Below are positions 1-9,733 of a stretch of 64,000 bases of DNA, one piece after another (the first letter of the stretch is position 1; each line of letters opens with the position of its first letter). Position numbers and translations under genes: made by a program. Origin of the DNA: Amaurobius ferox. Lineage: Eukaryota; Arthropoda; Arachnida; Araneae; Amaurobiidae. The stretch spans positions 142,587,351 through 142,651,350 of the forward strand of contig OX578133.1 of assembly GCA_951213105.1 (NCBI GenBank), given 5' to 3'. The notes under the pieces were generated by a model that made no database searches, was not told the DNA's origin, and saw nothing but the letters and a program-made list of their open reading frames with translations.

Positions 1-1030
1 AGAGGTATTTAAAAGAGCGGAGAGGAGAGATACTAAATTACTGAGTGCTGTGCGAAGTCAAAGGCCTTACCTCGGTTCTTGGGTACATCGGCCGGGTGTT
101 CGGTTGATCAGACAGGGGATCGGGAAGCATCTCGCTCCCACGAGATTTCAATATATATCTTAACTCCACAAAATCTAAAAAGGCACTCTCGACTTTTTCA
201 CCCAAAGAAACTCTCTTAAAAACTTTCAATTTTATCTCTCCTCCCTCTCAAATTTTATTCGCTGCCAGGTCCTAAGCCCCCCTCAATATTATTGGAGAGC
301 ACTTGTATCATCACTTTCAGTGGCCAGTCCGTGACAGAAGGGCTTGGTCAGTAGCCCCTGAATTATTACTTGCAGGTGGCTGGGGTCCCACGCTCCTGCG
401 TGAACCCTGAGCTTAACTGCGCCCCCAACGACTGCTTACCCCCCGATGCGTCTTCCTCCATCTTGTACTGGATCACAGACATGTAGTCCAAGCTCCACTG
501 ACCCTTCCCTTTGCAGGTGGCCAGGGGGGAACCTTATACATATTTGTAATGGGGCTAGGAACCGTCCTTTGCAGGTCGCCTTCCTCTCCAATATTTAGCA
601 ATGTCACATATTTTTGGAAAACACTATGTGACAGTAGTAAAGAATACAGAGACTGCGTGCTTCAGACCCCAGGCCCTTGATCTAAAATGGTTCATTGAGA
701 ATTTATTGCGCTGATTAACATAGTCGCTTGTTTATGCCATTGTTGTGTGTTCATTGTGGAGTGAACTGCTTATTTATAGCACAAACGTAAAATAAAACGC
801 GTGATTAGTAATAAAGAGCATATTCTTCCATGTATCTTATTCATTCCATGTAAAACAACTTCGGAATAATGGAAAAGACAGCGCAAAATATGTTCACTTA
901 GTACATGAAAAAATGAGTCCAATATTCTGCAAGAATTGACTGATAAAATACTTGAATTGTAATGAAATTAAATATAGCAGTTAGAACCAAACCGTACCTA
1001 GAAATGCGATACATTTTTGCACAAATAAAA
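1..1030. other. No gene seen; GC-richer low-copy stretch
   Basis: Bases 1 to about 600 are richer in G and C than the rest and include several CAGGTGGC/CAGGTCGC-type motifs, but no ORF of interest and no family I recognise. It could be part of an LTR or an untranslated host segment. From 600 to 1030 it is AT-rich and I see nothing. Confidence 0.3.
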
Positions 1031-1839
1031 ATCTGATGTGGGCAGCACATGACTTTCCCTGCAGACTCATATATACATTCTCTTTATTTTAATTAAATTT
1101 AATTCACTATTAATTCAATTTTTATTCTCATTTGGTAATTGGAGTCATTTTCAAAGGTGGCGTAGAGAAAAACCGAAAAAAAAAGAAAATATCTCGAGAA
1201 CGGCTACTCCTAGTATAATGGGGTTGGTCTTAATCTTTTCTTCGTTAAAAATTACGTATAAAACAAGCATTTAATGGATATATTTCAGCATACGTAGTTT
1301 TTTATTTTAGATTTTGTCGATTTTTGCGGGCCATTTTGCAAAAATAAGGCAGGTTATTTTATTTAGAATTGTACCAAAATCTAATCAGCACCAGGATGAC
1401 CCATAAGCGACTTATCTACCAAATTTTGTGAAATTCGGTCCGTTAGATTTTCAGCTAGAGTGGATACAAGCTTTTGCGGGCCATTTCGCAAAAGAAGGCG
1501 GGTTCTTTTATCCCGAATCATACCCAAAACTAATCATCACCAGATTCGCCAACAAGTGACTTACCTACCAAAATTTATGACATTCAGTCCATTAGTTTTT
1601 TAGTTGGAGTGGATACAAAATCTGCACAGACAGACAGACATACACACAGACAGACAGACAGACAGACATACATACACACAGACAGACACACAGACACACA
1701 CACAGACGTCACACTAAAAATAGTTTTTTCGTATTTTAGAGGTCTCGAAACGTGTAGATCAGTCGAAAACTCGAGTTGCGATTTTTGGCATGATTCCAAT
1801 ACTTTCCCTATACATTACCATGTATTGCAGAGAAAGTAA
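1031..1839 (-). mobile_element. HINE-like (DINE-1-type) element, family A, copy 1
   Basis: This is a non-autonomous element in minus orientation. At the low-coordinate (3') end a small hairpin (ATGTG, loop GGCAG, CACAT; 1036-1050) is followed by the subterminal motif ACTTTCCCTGCA. The other (5') end has the partner GCAGAGAAAGT with an internal inverted copy (ACTTTCCCTATAC at 1801-1813). Inside is a GTCT/GTGT microsatellite (1625-1705). A 5' subterminal inverted repeat, a microsatellite and a 3' stem-loop are the layout known for Helentron-associated DINE-1/HINE elements; the assignment is inferred from that layout. ORFs over the microsatellite are artefacts. The same family recurs at 19963, 21472 and 26804. 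Confidence 0.7.
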
Positions 1840-2905
1840 AAATTGTTTGTATTTAAACTTGGAATAGGACGAATAAAAAGTTAAGCTATCACCTGGAAAT
1901 ACATATAAAAGTTAAACTAAAATACTGTAAAGCAAGCCCTATTCAAACTTCAAAACATAACAGAAGACGAACTTGAAAAATATATTTGTGAAAGAAGATG
2001 TAATTGATGAAAACCAAATGGAAACATAATAATTTGGGGTGAGTATAAGGTTACGATATATTTTTTTAAATTGATAAATGCCATCTACGAATCGAGGATA
2101 TTTTCGCAAAACTAGCAAGAGAAAGGATATTTTCTAAAGCTAATCTACCTAAAACTTATTTACAAAGGAGTGCATATTAGGAAGATAGTTACTTGTTGAC
2201 AATCAATATGCTCACAGTGTAAATAAGAGGAGTATAACGTTGCAACTATTTGGGAAAAGCGCTTCGAGCTGACGCATAAGGATTTCTGCATGATATAAAA
2301 TTAAACGAGAAGTTATGAAGCAGATCATCTAGTTCTACGAAGTGGTGAAACATTTGACTGTATTAACTTTTCTTGCAATTTACTTTTGACTGTACAAATT
2401 AATGCTTCTATCGTAGGCATTGGTACTATGTTTCATCACATAAAGCCCATTAGATAAAAAATAGAGATTATATTTACAATTCGTTCTTCGACATATTAAT
2501 TCAACAAAGAAATTTTACACATAGTGTGAGGTGTATATAAAGTCTATTTCTATTTATTTGGAAGTTATTTTCAATTAGTAACTGATCACCGTTCCCTACT
2601 TTCAGTTTCTTCTACTATCGTTGCTTATCTCTTTCATCCACAACTGTTCGAGGTACTTTGGATCTGTTTAAGGATTGATTTCTCTATTTAATATGCTTTG
2701 CCAGCCAAATATTTTATTTATATACATTCATTTTCTAAGTTCCTTGTTAATTGTTTCTAACTGAAAAACAACATTTCTCCTTACATAGTATATGCATTAT
2801 AAAAAAGGTAAAACAAAAGTTATTGATTAATTCTCTGCTCCAATTAACCCTATGTGAATTTATTTATATTTTTTGAGAAATTTTAAGTTATGCATATAGG
2901 GAGTT
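1840..2905. other. No feature seen
   Basis: AT-rich sequence with no coding signal, no clear repeat boundaries and no RNA gene that I can support. Confidence 0.4.
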
Positions 2906-3380
2906 CATGAAAGATTAAAGTGGCAGTTTCGGAGTTTGATTCTGGAACACAAAAATGGCAGGCGAACATTATACGTTGAGATAAAGACCACTCCAAATGA
3001 AACCATTAAATACTACTTTATGACCATTTTCTACAATACTGGTACTCACAGTGATGTAAATACTGGCTCAGATCGTCCGAGAGAGCGACAGATCCCAGGC
3101 GAAACGATGAACAAGCACATCGTAAGAGAGGCGAAGTCCAATTTGAGACTTCATTGCAGTGGGGTGGTATTATTCCCTTGTGGGTGTCACAAAGCTCTTT
3201 CGCTATGGTGAAGCACGATCGAAGGTTGAATGACGAAGGTTGTGCGTTCGTAATCTGAAGTCTCCACTTGAAGGGAATATGTGAAAGAGTAAACTGGCAA
3301 AGTTAGGATTTGACCACAGAGTAAAAACGTGGTAGACGAACATTATACGGTTAAGCTAAAGACATTTCCAGATCAAGACA
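2906..3380. repeat. Two diverged copies of a ~100-bp unit
   Basis: Bases 2906-3005 and 3281-3380 are recognisably the same sequence: GAAAGA-TAAA-TGGCA, then GAACATTATACG, then AAAGAC. They are spaced about 375 bp apart in direct orientation. The ORF at 2936-3211 overlaps the first copy, but the second copy does not keep it open, so I do not call it a gene. The family is unidentified. Confidence 0.5.
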
Positions 3381-3769
3381 TTTAAACATTGCCTTATAAG
3401 CGTTCACTGGAACAACACAATATTTATAAAGGGAATCTCGTCAGTAGAAGGAGAAGGAGAGTTCACCAACATTAGGAGGAGGTAAAGTGCTATACTTTAA
3501 CGTGGGGACCCCTAGAAGCCATAAAATGAGTGCATCAATAGAAGGAGTATTAAGGTGCTATACTTTAATATGGGGAACCTCAGAAGCCGGTGTTAGGTGA
3601 CACAGTTACAGATCCATAAGATAGGTATGAATAGAAAGATACTGTCATAGAAGAGGGCGGAGTTCAAAGTTATGTTACGTATGGAGTATTGCTCTCTCAT
3701 TCATTTTAGTAGTAGTAGCAGTCTGTTGAATATATGTGGGTACTTTAGCAGAAGATAATATATTTTAAA

Positions 3770-4918
3770 GGCTGTCCCCACCACCACCCGATGCGCATGC
3801 GCACCGCGACTACCTCGAAGATGTGAAGAATTTCAGTATTATAATATCAGTTACAAAAAGTAATTTTATTAAAAGATTGTCCCCACCACCACCCGATGCA
3901 TAAATGCACCGCGACAATATCTAGAATTTTCTTCATCTTTTTATTTTTTTATTTTTCTATTTAAAATGCCCGTAAGCATAGCTTGTAATGCCGTTCTCAC
4001 GTAAATACCTTTTAGCATCAATGGGAGACAAAGTCACTTTTATTTTATATTAATATTAAAAGATTGCCCTCACCACCACCCGATGCATAAATGCACCGCG
4101 CCAATCTCTATTTTTTATTTCGCTATTTTAAAATGCCCGTAAGCATAGCTCGTAATGACGTTCTCATGTAAATATCTTCTGTCATCAATGGGAGAGAAAG
4201 TCACCTAGTTCTGGCATACAGAATCTTAATATTTAGGAATAAGACGAGAGTAGAAGGGGAAGGAGAGTTTACCAACATTCGGAGGAGGCAAAGTGCTACA
4301 CTTTAACATGGGGACCCTCCGAGGCCATAAAATAAGTGCATCAACAGAGAGAGTATTAAAGTGCTATACTTTAGCATGGGGAACCTCAGAAGCCGGGGTT
4401 AGGCGACACAGTTACAGGTCCATAAGATAGGTTTGAATAGAAGGATGATGACATAAAAGAGGGCGGAGTTCAAAGTTATGTTACGTATGGAGTATTGGTC
4501 TCTCATTCATTTTAGTAGTAGTAGTAGTAGTAGTCTATTGAATATATGTAGGTATTTTAGTAAAAGATAATATATTTTAAAGGCTGTCCCTACCAACACC
4601 CGACGCGCATGCGCAATGCGACAGCCTCGAAGATGTGAATAGTTTCAATATTATAATATTAGTTAGAAAAAGTAATTTTTTAAAATATTGTCCCCACCAC
4701 CGCCTGATGCATAAATGCACCGCGACAATCTCTAGAATTTTCTTCATCTTTTTATTTTTCTATTTTTCGATTAAAAATGACCGTAAGCATAACTTGTAAT
4801 GCCGTTCTCGTGTAAATAACTTTTGGCATCAATGGGAGACAAAGTCACTTTTATTTTATACTAATATTAAAAAATTGTCCCCACCACCATCCGATGCATA
4901 AATGCACCGCGACAATCT
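3770..4918. other. Six copies of a two-stem hairpin motif (left arm)
   Basis: About 47-nt motifs lie near 3770, 3874, 4061, 4581, 4685 and 4873. Each has an outer stem (GATTGTC with GACAATC, or GGCTGTC with GACAGCC), a one-sided loop of about 16 nt (CCCCACCACCACCCGA type), an inner stem (TGCAT with ATGCA, or TGCGC with GCGCA) and a short CCGC on the return side. Both stems vary by compensatory changes between copies. On the opposite strand the one-sided loop reads GGGTGGTGGTGGGG, which could form a G-quadruplex. The stem at 3770 is partly broken on its right side. Function unknown. Confidence 0.7.
3963..4848 (-). repeat. Three extra copies of the polymerase B 3' coding tail
   Basis: On the minus strand, 4848-4774, 4205-4130 and 4037-3963 each translate to a ~23-residue piece beginning LSPIDAK or FSPIDDR and ending with a SYAYGHF-type motif. 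It aligns with the true polymerase C-terminus (LSPIDDRRYLHDN..., encoded 5033-4939). Each copy is followed, within an AT-rich spacer, by one of the hairpins. The coding end and its downstream hairpin have therefore been duplicated serially away from the gene. The copies lack any start and cannot be expressed as separate proteins. Confidence 0.75.
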
Positions 4919-4938
4919 CTATTTTTTTATTTTATTTT

Positions 4939-5640
4939 TTATTTTGCTATTCTAAAATGCCTGTAATCATAGCTCGTAATAACGTTGTCATGTAAATATC
5001 TTCTGTCATCAATGGGAGACAAAGCCACCCTGTTCTGGCATACAATGAATAGTTTATGATTGCAACTATATCAATTCTAATCTGTTCTTCCATGGTGGGT
5101 CTAACACTCAACAGACACTGTATTCAATCACTGTGCCTAATTTCCCGTGCTACCACATGTGTAGAAACGTCTTTAGCTCTTTTCTTTTCTTCAGCAGATG
5201 ATAGAATAGAGTACATCTTAGGTCTAAGTCCTATGAACTCTTGAATAGGGGTTCCATTCAATTCATCCTTAAAGTATCCAATACGTTTTTTATTTTCATC
5301 ACTGAAGAGGGGATGGTCCTTGGTATAGTCCGAAAAATCATACAGCTGCTTATGCTGGCCCATATCTTCATAAATATCGGTAGTTTGTATTTCATAAACC
5401 AATGAATCAGTATCAGTGAAGAGAAGTGAAACATTTTCGCCGTATTGATTCTGTATGTGGTTATAATGAAAGTCGTACATGAGTAGCTTGGACAACTCCA
5501 GGATAGCAAAACCAACGTATATGGGCCCATTCATTAAAATGTAACTCTTTACACGCTCGATACACACCAGATCTTCATAAAAAAATCCTGCTAGCGCTAT
5601 AAGCTGGGGATGGTACCATCTTCAGGGTCCGCTTAACTAA
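4939..5640 (-). pseudogene. Polinton-like DNA polymerase B, C-terminal part (decayed)
   Basis: This is the C-terminal half of a protein-primed family B DNA polymerase of the Polinton-like type, which would copy the element from its ends. The open stretch 5567-5124 carries PIYVGFAILELSK, then motif C (FTDTDSLVYEI), then YFKDELNGTPIQEF and GLRPKMYS, all characteristic of this family. After a frame change near 5124 the reading continues to LSPIDDRRYLHDN and a stop at 4941-4939. Toward the N-terminus, homology continues to about 5640 with frame breaks, including a duplicated GAATATAGAATTA segment at 5640-5690. The palm motifs A and B and the exonuclease are missing from this copy, apparently by a deletion joining 5700 to 5640. 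A second, plus-strand relic at 11361-12513 carries the same region. It is not functional. Confidence 0.85.
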
Positions 5641-5699
5641 TTCTATATTCACTCTATATTCATTAATTCTATATTCACTCTATACTCACTCATTCTCTC

Positions 5700-6316
5700 G
5701 TTTAGAAATATGCAAAGGAAAAATGTCCTCATCTTTATATCCATAAACATTAATCCGTATATCATTCAATTTTTCAATCTGAGGAATCTTTAAAACTGAG
5801 ATCGGGTACTGAATATCCCCTTGTTTAATTTCATCTTCATGGATTTGGTAATATGTCAGTCAATGTGGTTGATCTTTTCAGTGAATATTGTATTTGTGTG
5901 CCAATAGATGCCACATCAAACATTTCTCATCTTCATTTAAAATCTTTAGCAAAGCTTTCTTGGCAGCAAGTTTTGATGGCGAGGGTATATAGCTGGAAGT
6001 TGCAAGGGGGTTATACTTTGCACAGAAAACATAGATCTTTTGTTTCTTTTCTAAAGTCCATCAGGAACTTCGACGAGTAAACTCTTAGAAAGACTTCCAA
6101 GATTTTGGAAAAAGACTATTCAATATTATCGGGAAGGGCATCCTTACGAAGTTCTGTCACAACATCTGTTCTAAAATACGAGCTCATTATCGCTTCGTCA
6201 TTTGTAATGTTGCGAATGAATTGCACATCTGCAATAAGATACCACTTGATAGATCTGTATTTGCCAAGTTCATCTTTTAATATCTTCAATAGCTGAGGGC
6301 GAATCTCATCAAACAT
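5700..6316 (-). pseudogene. Polinton-like polymerase B, N-terminal region (decayed)
   Basis: Read on the minus strand, 6316-6116 encodes a 66-residue piece beginning MFDEIRPQLLKIL and containing IKWYLIADVQF and a FRTDVV-type motif. This matches the N-terminal domain seen in arthropod Polinton-type polymerases. Farther on, in other frames, a CLMW-LLAHKY segment (near 5930) and an IPQIEKLNDIRINVYGY-EDIFPLHISK segment (5800-5705) follow the known order of that family (CFLW..LAALH..., then the VNVFGYE..IFPL motif). Several frameshifts and stops separate the parts. It lies between the zinc-finger segment (upstream on minus) and the C-terminal part (downstream). The family call rests on motif order; the frame breaks are seen directly. 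Confidence 0.7.
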
Positions 6317-6419
6317 ACCATAATATCCCCCTCTGCCTCTTCAGTGGGCTCCAGAGTGCGCACAGAGAATACATCTAAAGCCTTCTTTATTATAATCTTG
6401 CGACGTTTATTAGAAGTTG

Positions 6420-6785
6420 AGACTAAAGTAGAGGCTTTTCTATTTTTATATCATATCCATGTTCAATACGCTGGTGATACAGTGCATCACTTTTCTTACT
6501 GAATATAAGTTCACAATGCTTACAAATTATGCCATCATTCAGATGCATTATTAGATGGCGCTTCAGGTTATCATTTCTGGTAAACTTCATAGAGCACTGG
6601 ACACACTTAAAAACTTGAACAGGAGTATATGTGTTCGCATGTCTAGCATAGTATTCTTTACACACAAATTCACACTCGCGCATATTACACCGATAATTCG
6701 ATGCAACATCAGAATGAATCTTCATATGCCGCACTCAACTTCGCTTCTTCGTAAAGCTCTTTGTACAAGTAAGATATACCTATGA
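6420..6785 (-). pseudogene. C2H2 zinc-finger segment of the Polinton-like gene
   Basis: The minus-strand reading frame 6734-6423 shows at least three C2H2-type fingers: a degenerate CNMRECEFVC one, CVQCSMKF...HLIMH, and CKHCELIF...HQRIEH. Farther upstream (6780-6735) a fourth, CTKSFTKKRS...HMKIH, is interrupted by a stop. A pyrimidine-rich stretch ending in AG near 6785 could be a splice acceptor. Zinc fingers N-terminal to a Polinton-type polymerase are known in arthropods, and the same-strand polymerase N-terminus 100 bp downstream supports one original gene. A frameshift at 6420 separates the finger frame from the polymerase frame. The role is presumably nucleic-acid binding. Now inactive. 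Confidence 0.7.
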
Positions 6786-7057
6786 AAGATAAAATACAAG
6801 ACTTTAGTATAAACACACCATTTTATATAGCAATATAACACATTTTAATCACTTATTTAAAATCATCATAGGTTCCTTATATCATTCCGATAGGAATCAT
6901 ACCAAAATTGTTAATAAACACTAAATAACAGCTCTTAATATATACTATGAACACGTTTCATACGCCCTAATTCCTTTGGAATCCATCTCCATATCACACA
7001 TAAGCGCTGAAATAGGTTTCCGACATAGTGAAATTCAACACTATAATATTTACTACA
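6786..7057. other. Intron-like AT-rich spacer, partly duplicated at ~9990-10150
   Basis: The stretch GACTTTAGTATAAACAC and what follows resembles 10000-10080 (GATACTTTAGTATAAACAC...). The sequences upstream of two zinc-finger segments are therefore copies of each other. No gene. Confidence 0.5.
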
Positions 7058-7070
7058 TTAACCCCTTCGC

Positions 7071-7181
7071 GCCCATCGTACCCTATACGGTACGGGAAAA
7101 TTATGCTCTCACCGGCCCATCGTTCCGTATTGGGAACTCGTTGCGAACGCTTGTTTCTGCCCATCGTTCCGTATAAGGAAC
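7071..7181 (+). promoter_or_regulatory. Three subterminal palindromic repeats, likely transposase-binding sites
   Basis: Repeats begin at 7071, 7115 and 7159, an exact 44-bp period, each starting GCCCATCG. Each carries a dyad: GTACC...GGTAC in the first, GTTCC...GGAAC in the other two. The change is symmetrical, so the palindrome is kept. They lie just inside the left end, where DNA transposases commonly bind. The right end has a related GCCCA next to the palindrome CAGAACATTCTG (9602-9613). Binding is inferred. Confidence 0.65.
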
Positions 7182-7551
7182 CAAACTTTGGAACGTTTTT
7201 TTAGAATTTTTTAATGACACTAGATGGCAATACTATACCGTAATTTTGAATTGTGGAGGTCATATGAGGTCTGAACTTTCAGCCTGTGTTTCTGTTATCG
7301 GAATTCCTACAGCTGGGAATGACTCAGGAGTTAACATAAACAAACACACGTGATTGCTTTGTGGAGTAGCAGTAAAGTTAAAGAGCTGATCTCAAAGGCG
7401 TGTTTTGTGGGGAGTTTAATGTTTTTGTTTTTTATTGTGACACTGGATTTTAGGACGAATAGGGGGATAGAGAATGGGTTGGTTTTTTTGTTTATCGGTA
7501 GTACAGAGGGTGCATGAGGGTTTATTTTTTATTAGTTTCGTTTATGCAGCC

Positions 7552-9231
7552 ATGGCGAAAAGAGTGAAATATCTTACGGAAAGTGAAATTGCGCGTATGA
7601 TGAATGAGGAGAGTGATTCGAGTGATAGTGAAACAGATATTTATGTGAGTGAAGAATCAGATGTGTGTGAAGATGATGATGACGATGATAGTGTTATTAG
7701 TGATGCAATTAGAGCATCTAATGACGGATGGAGTCAAGATATGAAAGATCTTCCTCTTTTGACATTTTTATCTAAGAGTGGGTTGAATTTAGAGCCTGAA
7801 GAGCTTCCTGAAAAGGAATTGGACTTTTTCAGTTTATTTTTTAACGAGGAACTCATCGTATTAATTACAAGAGAGACTAATGAATTTGCAAGTGCATTTT
7901 TTACGGCAAATATCAGTGATCCAGGCCCGTCAGATGCTCCATCGAATTTTGTACCGGTAACGGACAAGGAAATAAGGGTTTTTCTGGCGTTAGTGATGCT
8001 GATGAGCATTATAAAAAAACCTACAATCCATATGTATTTTACAACTGATACGATGTTTGCAACGCCGTTTTTCAATTCGGCAATGTCAAGAAATCGCTTT
8101 TGCGATGTACTGCGATTTTTGCATTTCACATCAGATAGCAGTGGTCCCAGGTTATATAAAATCCAACCTGTTCTCGAAATCCTCTCAAAAAACTTCAAGG
8201 AATTATACACACCTGATAGGGAAATATGTATAGATGAAAGTTTGTTTGGATGGAAGGGCCGCATTGGCTTTCGTCAGTATATCCCATCCAAACGTGCGCG
8301 GTATGGGATAAAAATTTACAAACTTTGCGAGTCCCAAACGGGTTATATTTGGAATTTCCTCATCTACACAGGAAAGGACACCGAACTCATCAATACAAGC
8401 GGCCTTTACGGAGAAAGAGTTGTGAAGACTTTGCTCTCAACTCTTGAGAATAAAGGGTACAACCTGTATTTAGACAGATTTTTTGCTTCTCCAAATTTGG
8501 CATTTTACTTGAACTCCGTGAAAACAAACATTTGTGGAACTGTTTCAAAAAATCGTTCGGGAATGCCTAAAAGCTTGCCCCGAAAATTTCAAAAAGATAA
8601 ATTCTTGGCATTTCAAAAGAATTCTGTAAATGTATTTGGATTTAAAGACAAAAAAAAAGATGTTGTTATTATAACGTCAATTCACAATAACCAGAAAGTG
8701 CCTACAGGAAAAAAAGATAGGCAAACAAAAGAAGAAATTCTAAAACCGCATTGTGTTGTTGAATACAACAAATATATGGGAGGAGTAGACACGGGAGATT
8801 CTGTAATGTATCATTATCCTGCCTTTAGAAAAACCGTAAAATGGTATCGAAAATTATTTTTCGGATTCATGGATATGGCTTTATATAATGCCAATGTTTT
8901 ATTTATGAAATCAACAGGAAAAAAGTTATCAAATTTAAAATTCAAGTCGCGCGTAATATATCAAATAGTTGAAAAATATATTGAACCCAAAATGACAAAG
9001 TTATCTTCAAAATCTCCCGTGCCTAATCCTCTCAGATTGACAGGTAGGCATTTTCCTAGTTTGTACATAAATGATAAAGGTGTAAAATCACGAAAGCGAT
9101 GTGTTGTATGCACAAGAACGCGTGTGAAAGAACGCCGGTTTCAGAGAACGTATTATGAATGCAAAATTTGTGGAGTCGGGCTATGCGTAGAAGAGTGCTT
9201 TGAGAAGTATCATACTCTGCAAAACTTTTAA
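7552..9231 (+). CDS. piggyBac-type transposase, intact
   Basis: This cut-and-paste DDE transposase acts in the nucleus, excising the element and inserting it at TTAA. I choose the ATG at 7552 because its context GCCATGG is near-ideal; the ATG at 7474 would add 26 hydrophobic residues unlike the family. That gives 559 residues, a usual length for piggyBac transposases. In order: an acidic N-terminus (SDSSDSETD, then a run of Asp, residues ~17-45); the transposase domain with catalytic Asp228 (in ICIDESLFGW), Asp308 (in YLDRFFAS) and Asp413 (in GGVDTGD, with Asp416); and a C-terminal Cys-rich domain from Cys517 (RCVVC ... ECKICGVGLC ... CFEKYH). No frameshift or stop is present, so it may be recently active. 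The reverse-strand ORF 7734-8264 is a shadow. Confidence 0.95.
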   Translation: MAKRVKYLTESEIARMMNEESDSSDSETDIYVSEESDVCEDDDDDDSVISDAIRASNDGWSQDMKDLPLLTFLSKSGLNLEPEELPEKELDFFSLFFNEELIVLITRETNEFASAFFTANISDPGPSDAPSNFVPVTDKEIRVFLALVMLMSIIKKPTIHMYFTTDTMFATPFFNSAMSRNRFCDVLRFLHFTSDSSGPRLYKIQPVLEILSKNFKELYTPDREICIDESLFGWKGRIGFRQYIPSKRARYGIKIYKLCESQTGYIWNFLIYTGKDTELINTSGLYGERVVKTLLSTLENKGYNLYLDRFFASPNLAFYLNSVKTNICGTVSKNRSGMPKSLPRKFQKDKFLAFQKNSVNVFGFKDKKKDVVIITSIHNNQKVPTGKKDRQTKEEILKPHCVVEYNKYMGGVDTGDSVMYHYPAFRKTVKWYRKLFFGFMDMALYNANVLFMKSTGKKLSNLKFKSRVIYQIVEKYIEPKMTKLSSKSPVPNPLRLTGRHFPSLYINDKGVKSRKRCVVCTRTRVKERRFQRTYYECKICGVGLCVEECFEKYHTLQNF

Positions 9232-9733
9232 AATAACCTGGTTTTTAAGTTTTAAATTTCCTATAGTGTTGAAAGCATTGCATTTAGTATATATTTTTAT
9301 ATTTGTGTATAGTTCTATATTCGTACTTCTATTCTTTTGTAGTTAGAGTATTTGTGTTATTATTTTTATTTAAAAAGTTAAAAGTATTTTATTCATATTT
9401 TTTTAATATTTTATAAATGTTATTGATATGTAATTAAGCTACCATCATAATATTCTTATTTTCCACGTTTTGAATTAAAATTTTTAATTTGATTGAATTT
9501 TTACGATTTATTTGCTGAATTAGGCTTAACATCAAAAACTCTCCGGGCCGGGGGAAACATCTCGTCTGCGAAGAGCGCGGGCTGGTGGGAGCGCGTCGTT
9601 GCAGAACATTCTGGGCTTGAAGGGGTTAACACAAACCCATACCCTTCTTTTTATTATATAACGAATGTATTTCAGTTTAGATTACCCCCATTCCATCACT
9701 ATAACAGATATCACTTTATAATTTTCTGATTCA

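Larger units (their letters stand above)
3419..5045 (-). repeat. Left terminal repeat array of Polinton-like element (two ~0.8-kb units)
   Basis: Two direct copies of an ~0.8-kb unit (about 3419-4220 and 4221-5045) lie downstream of the minus-strand polymerase relic. Each unit holds, in order, a pair of AAGTGCTA-ACTTTA segments, a TAGTAG tract, an AT-rich stretch, and alternating hairpins and copies of the polymerase 3' end. An inverted copy of the second unit lies at 12413-13193. Polintons/Mavericks are known for long terminal inverted repeats, and I infer that this is a remnant of such a terminus, duplicated on the left and single on the right. Confidence 0.7.
7058..9629 (+). mobile_element. 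Complete piggyBac-family transposon
   Basis: The element is bounded by TTAA target duplications at 7058-7061 and 9626-9629. Its terminal inverted repeats read CCCCTTCGCGCCCA on the left and, reverse-complemented, CCCCTTCAAGCCCA on the right. TTAA targeting and CCC termini are hallmarks of piggyBac elements. The interior holds one intact transposase (7552-9231). The element sits between zinc-finger exons of the older Polinton-like gene, so it is the younger insertion. Confidence 0.93.

Noticed and set aside
1609..1839. ORFs on both strands over the GTCT/ACAG microsatellite (also 21404-21721, 20009-20140)
   Set aside because: The frames exist only because the tetranucleotide repeat lacks stops. 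They lie inside HINE elements and differ between copies.
3419..5045. CRISPR-like array because of regularly recurring GATGCATAAATGCACC motifs
   Set aside because: Spacing is irregular, the intervening sequence is repeated instead of unique, and the genome is eukaryotic.
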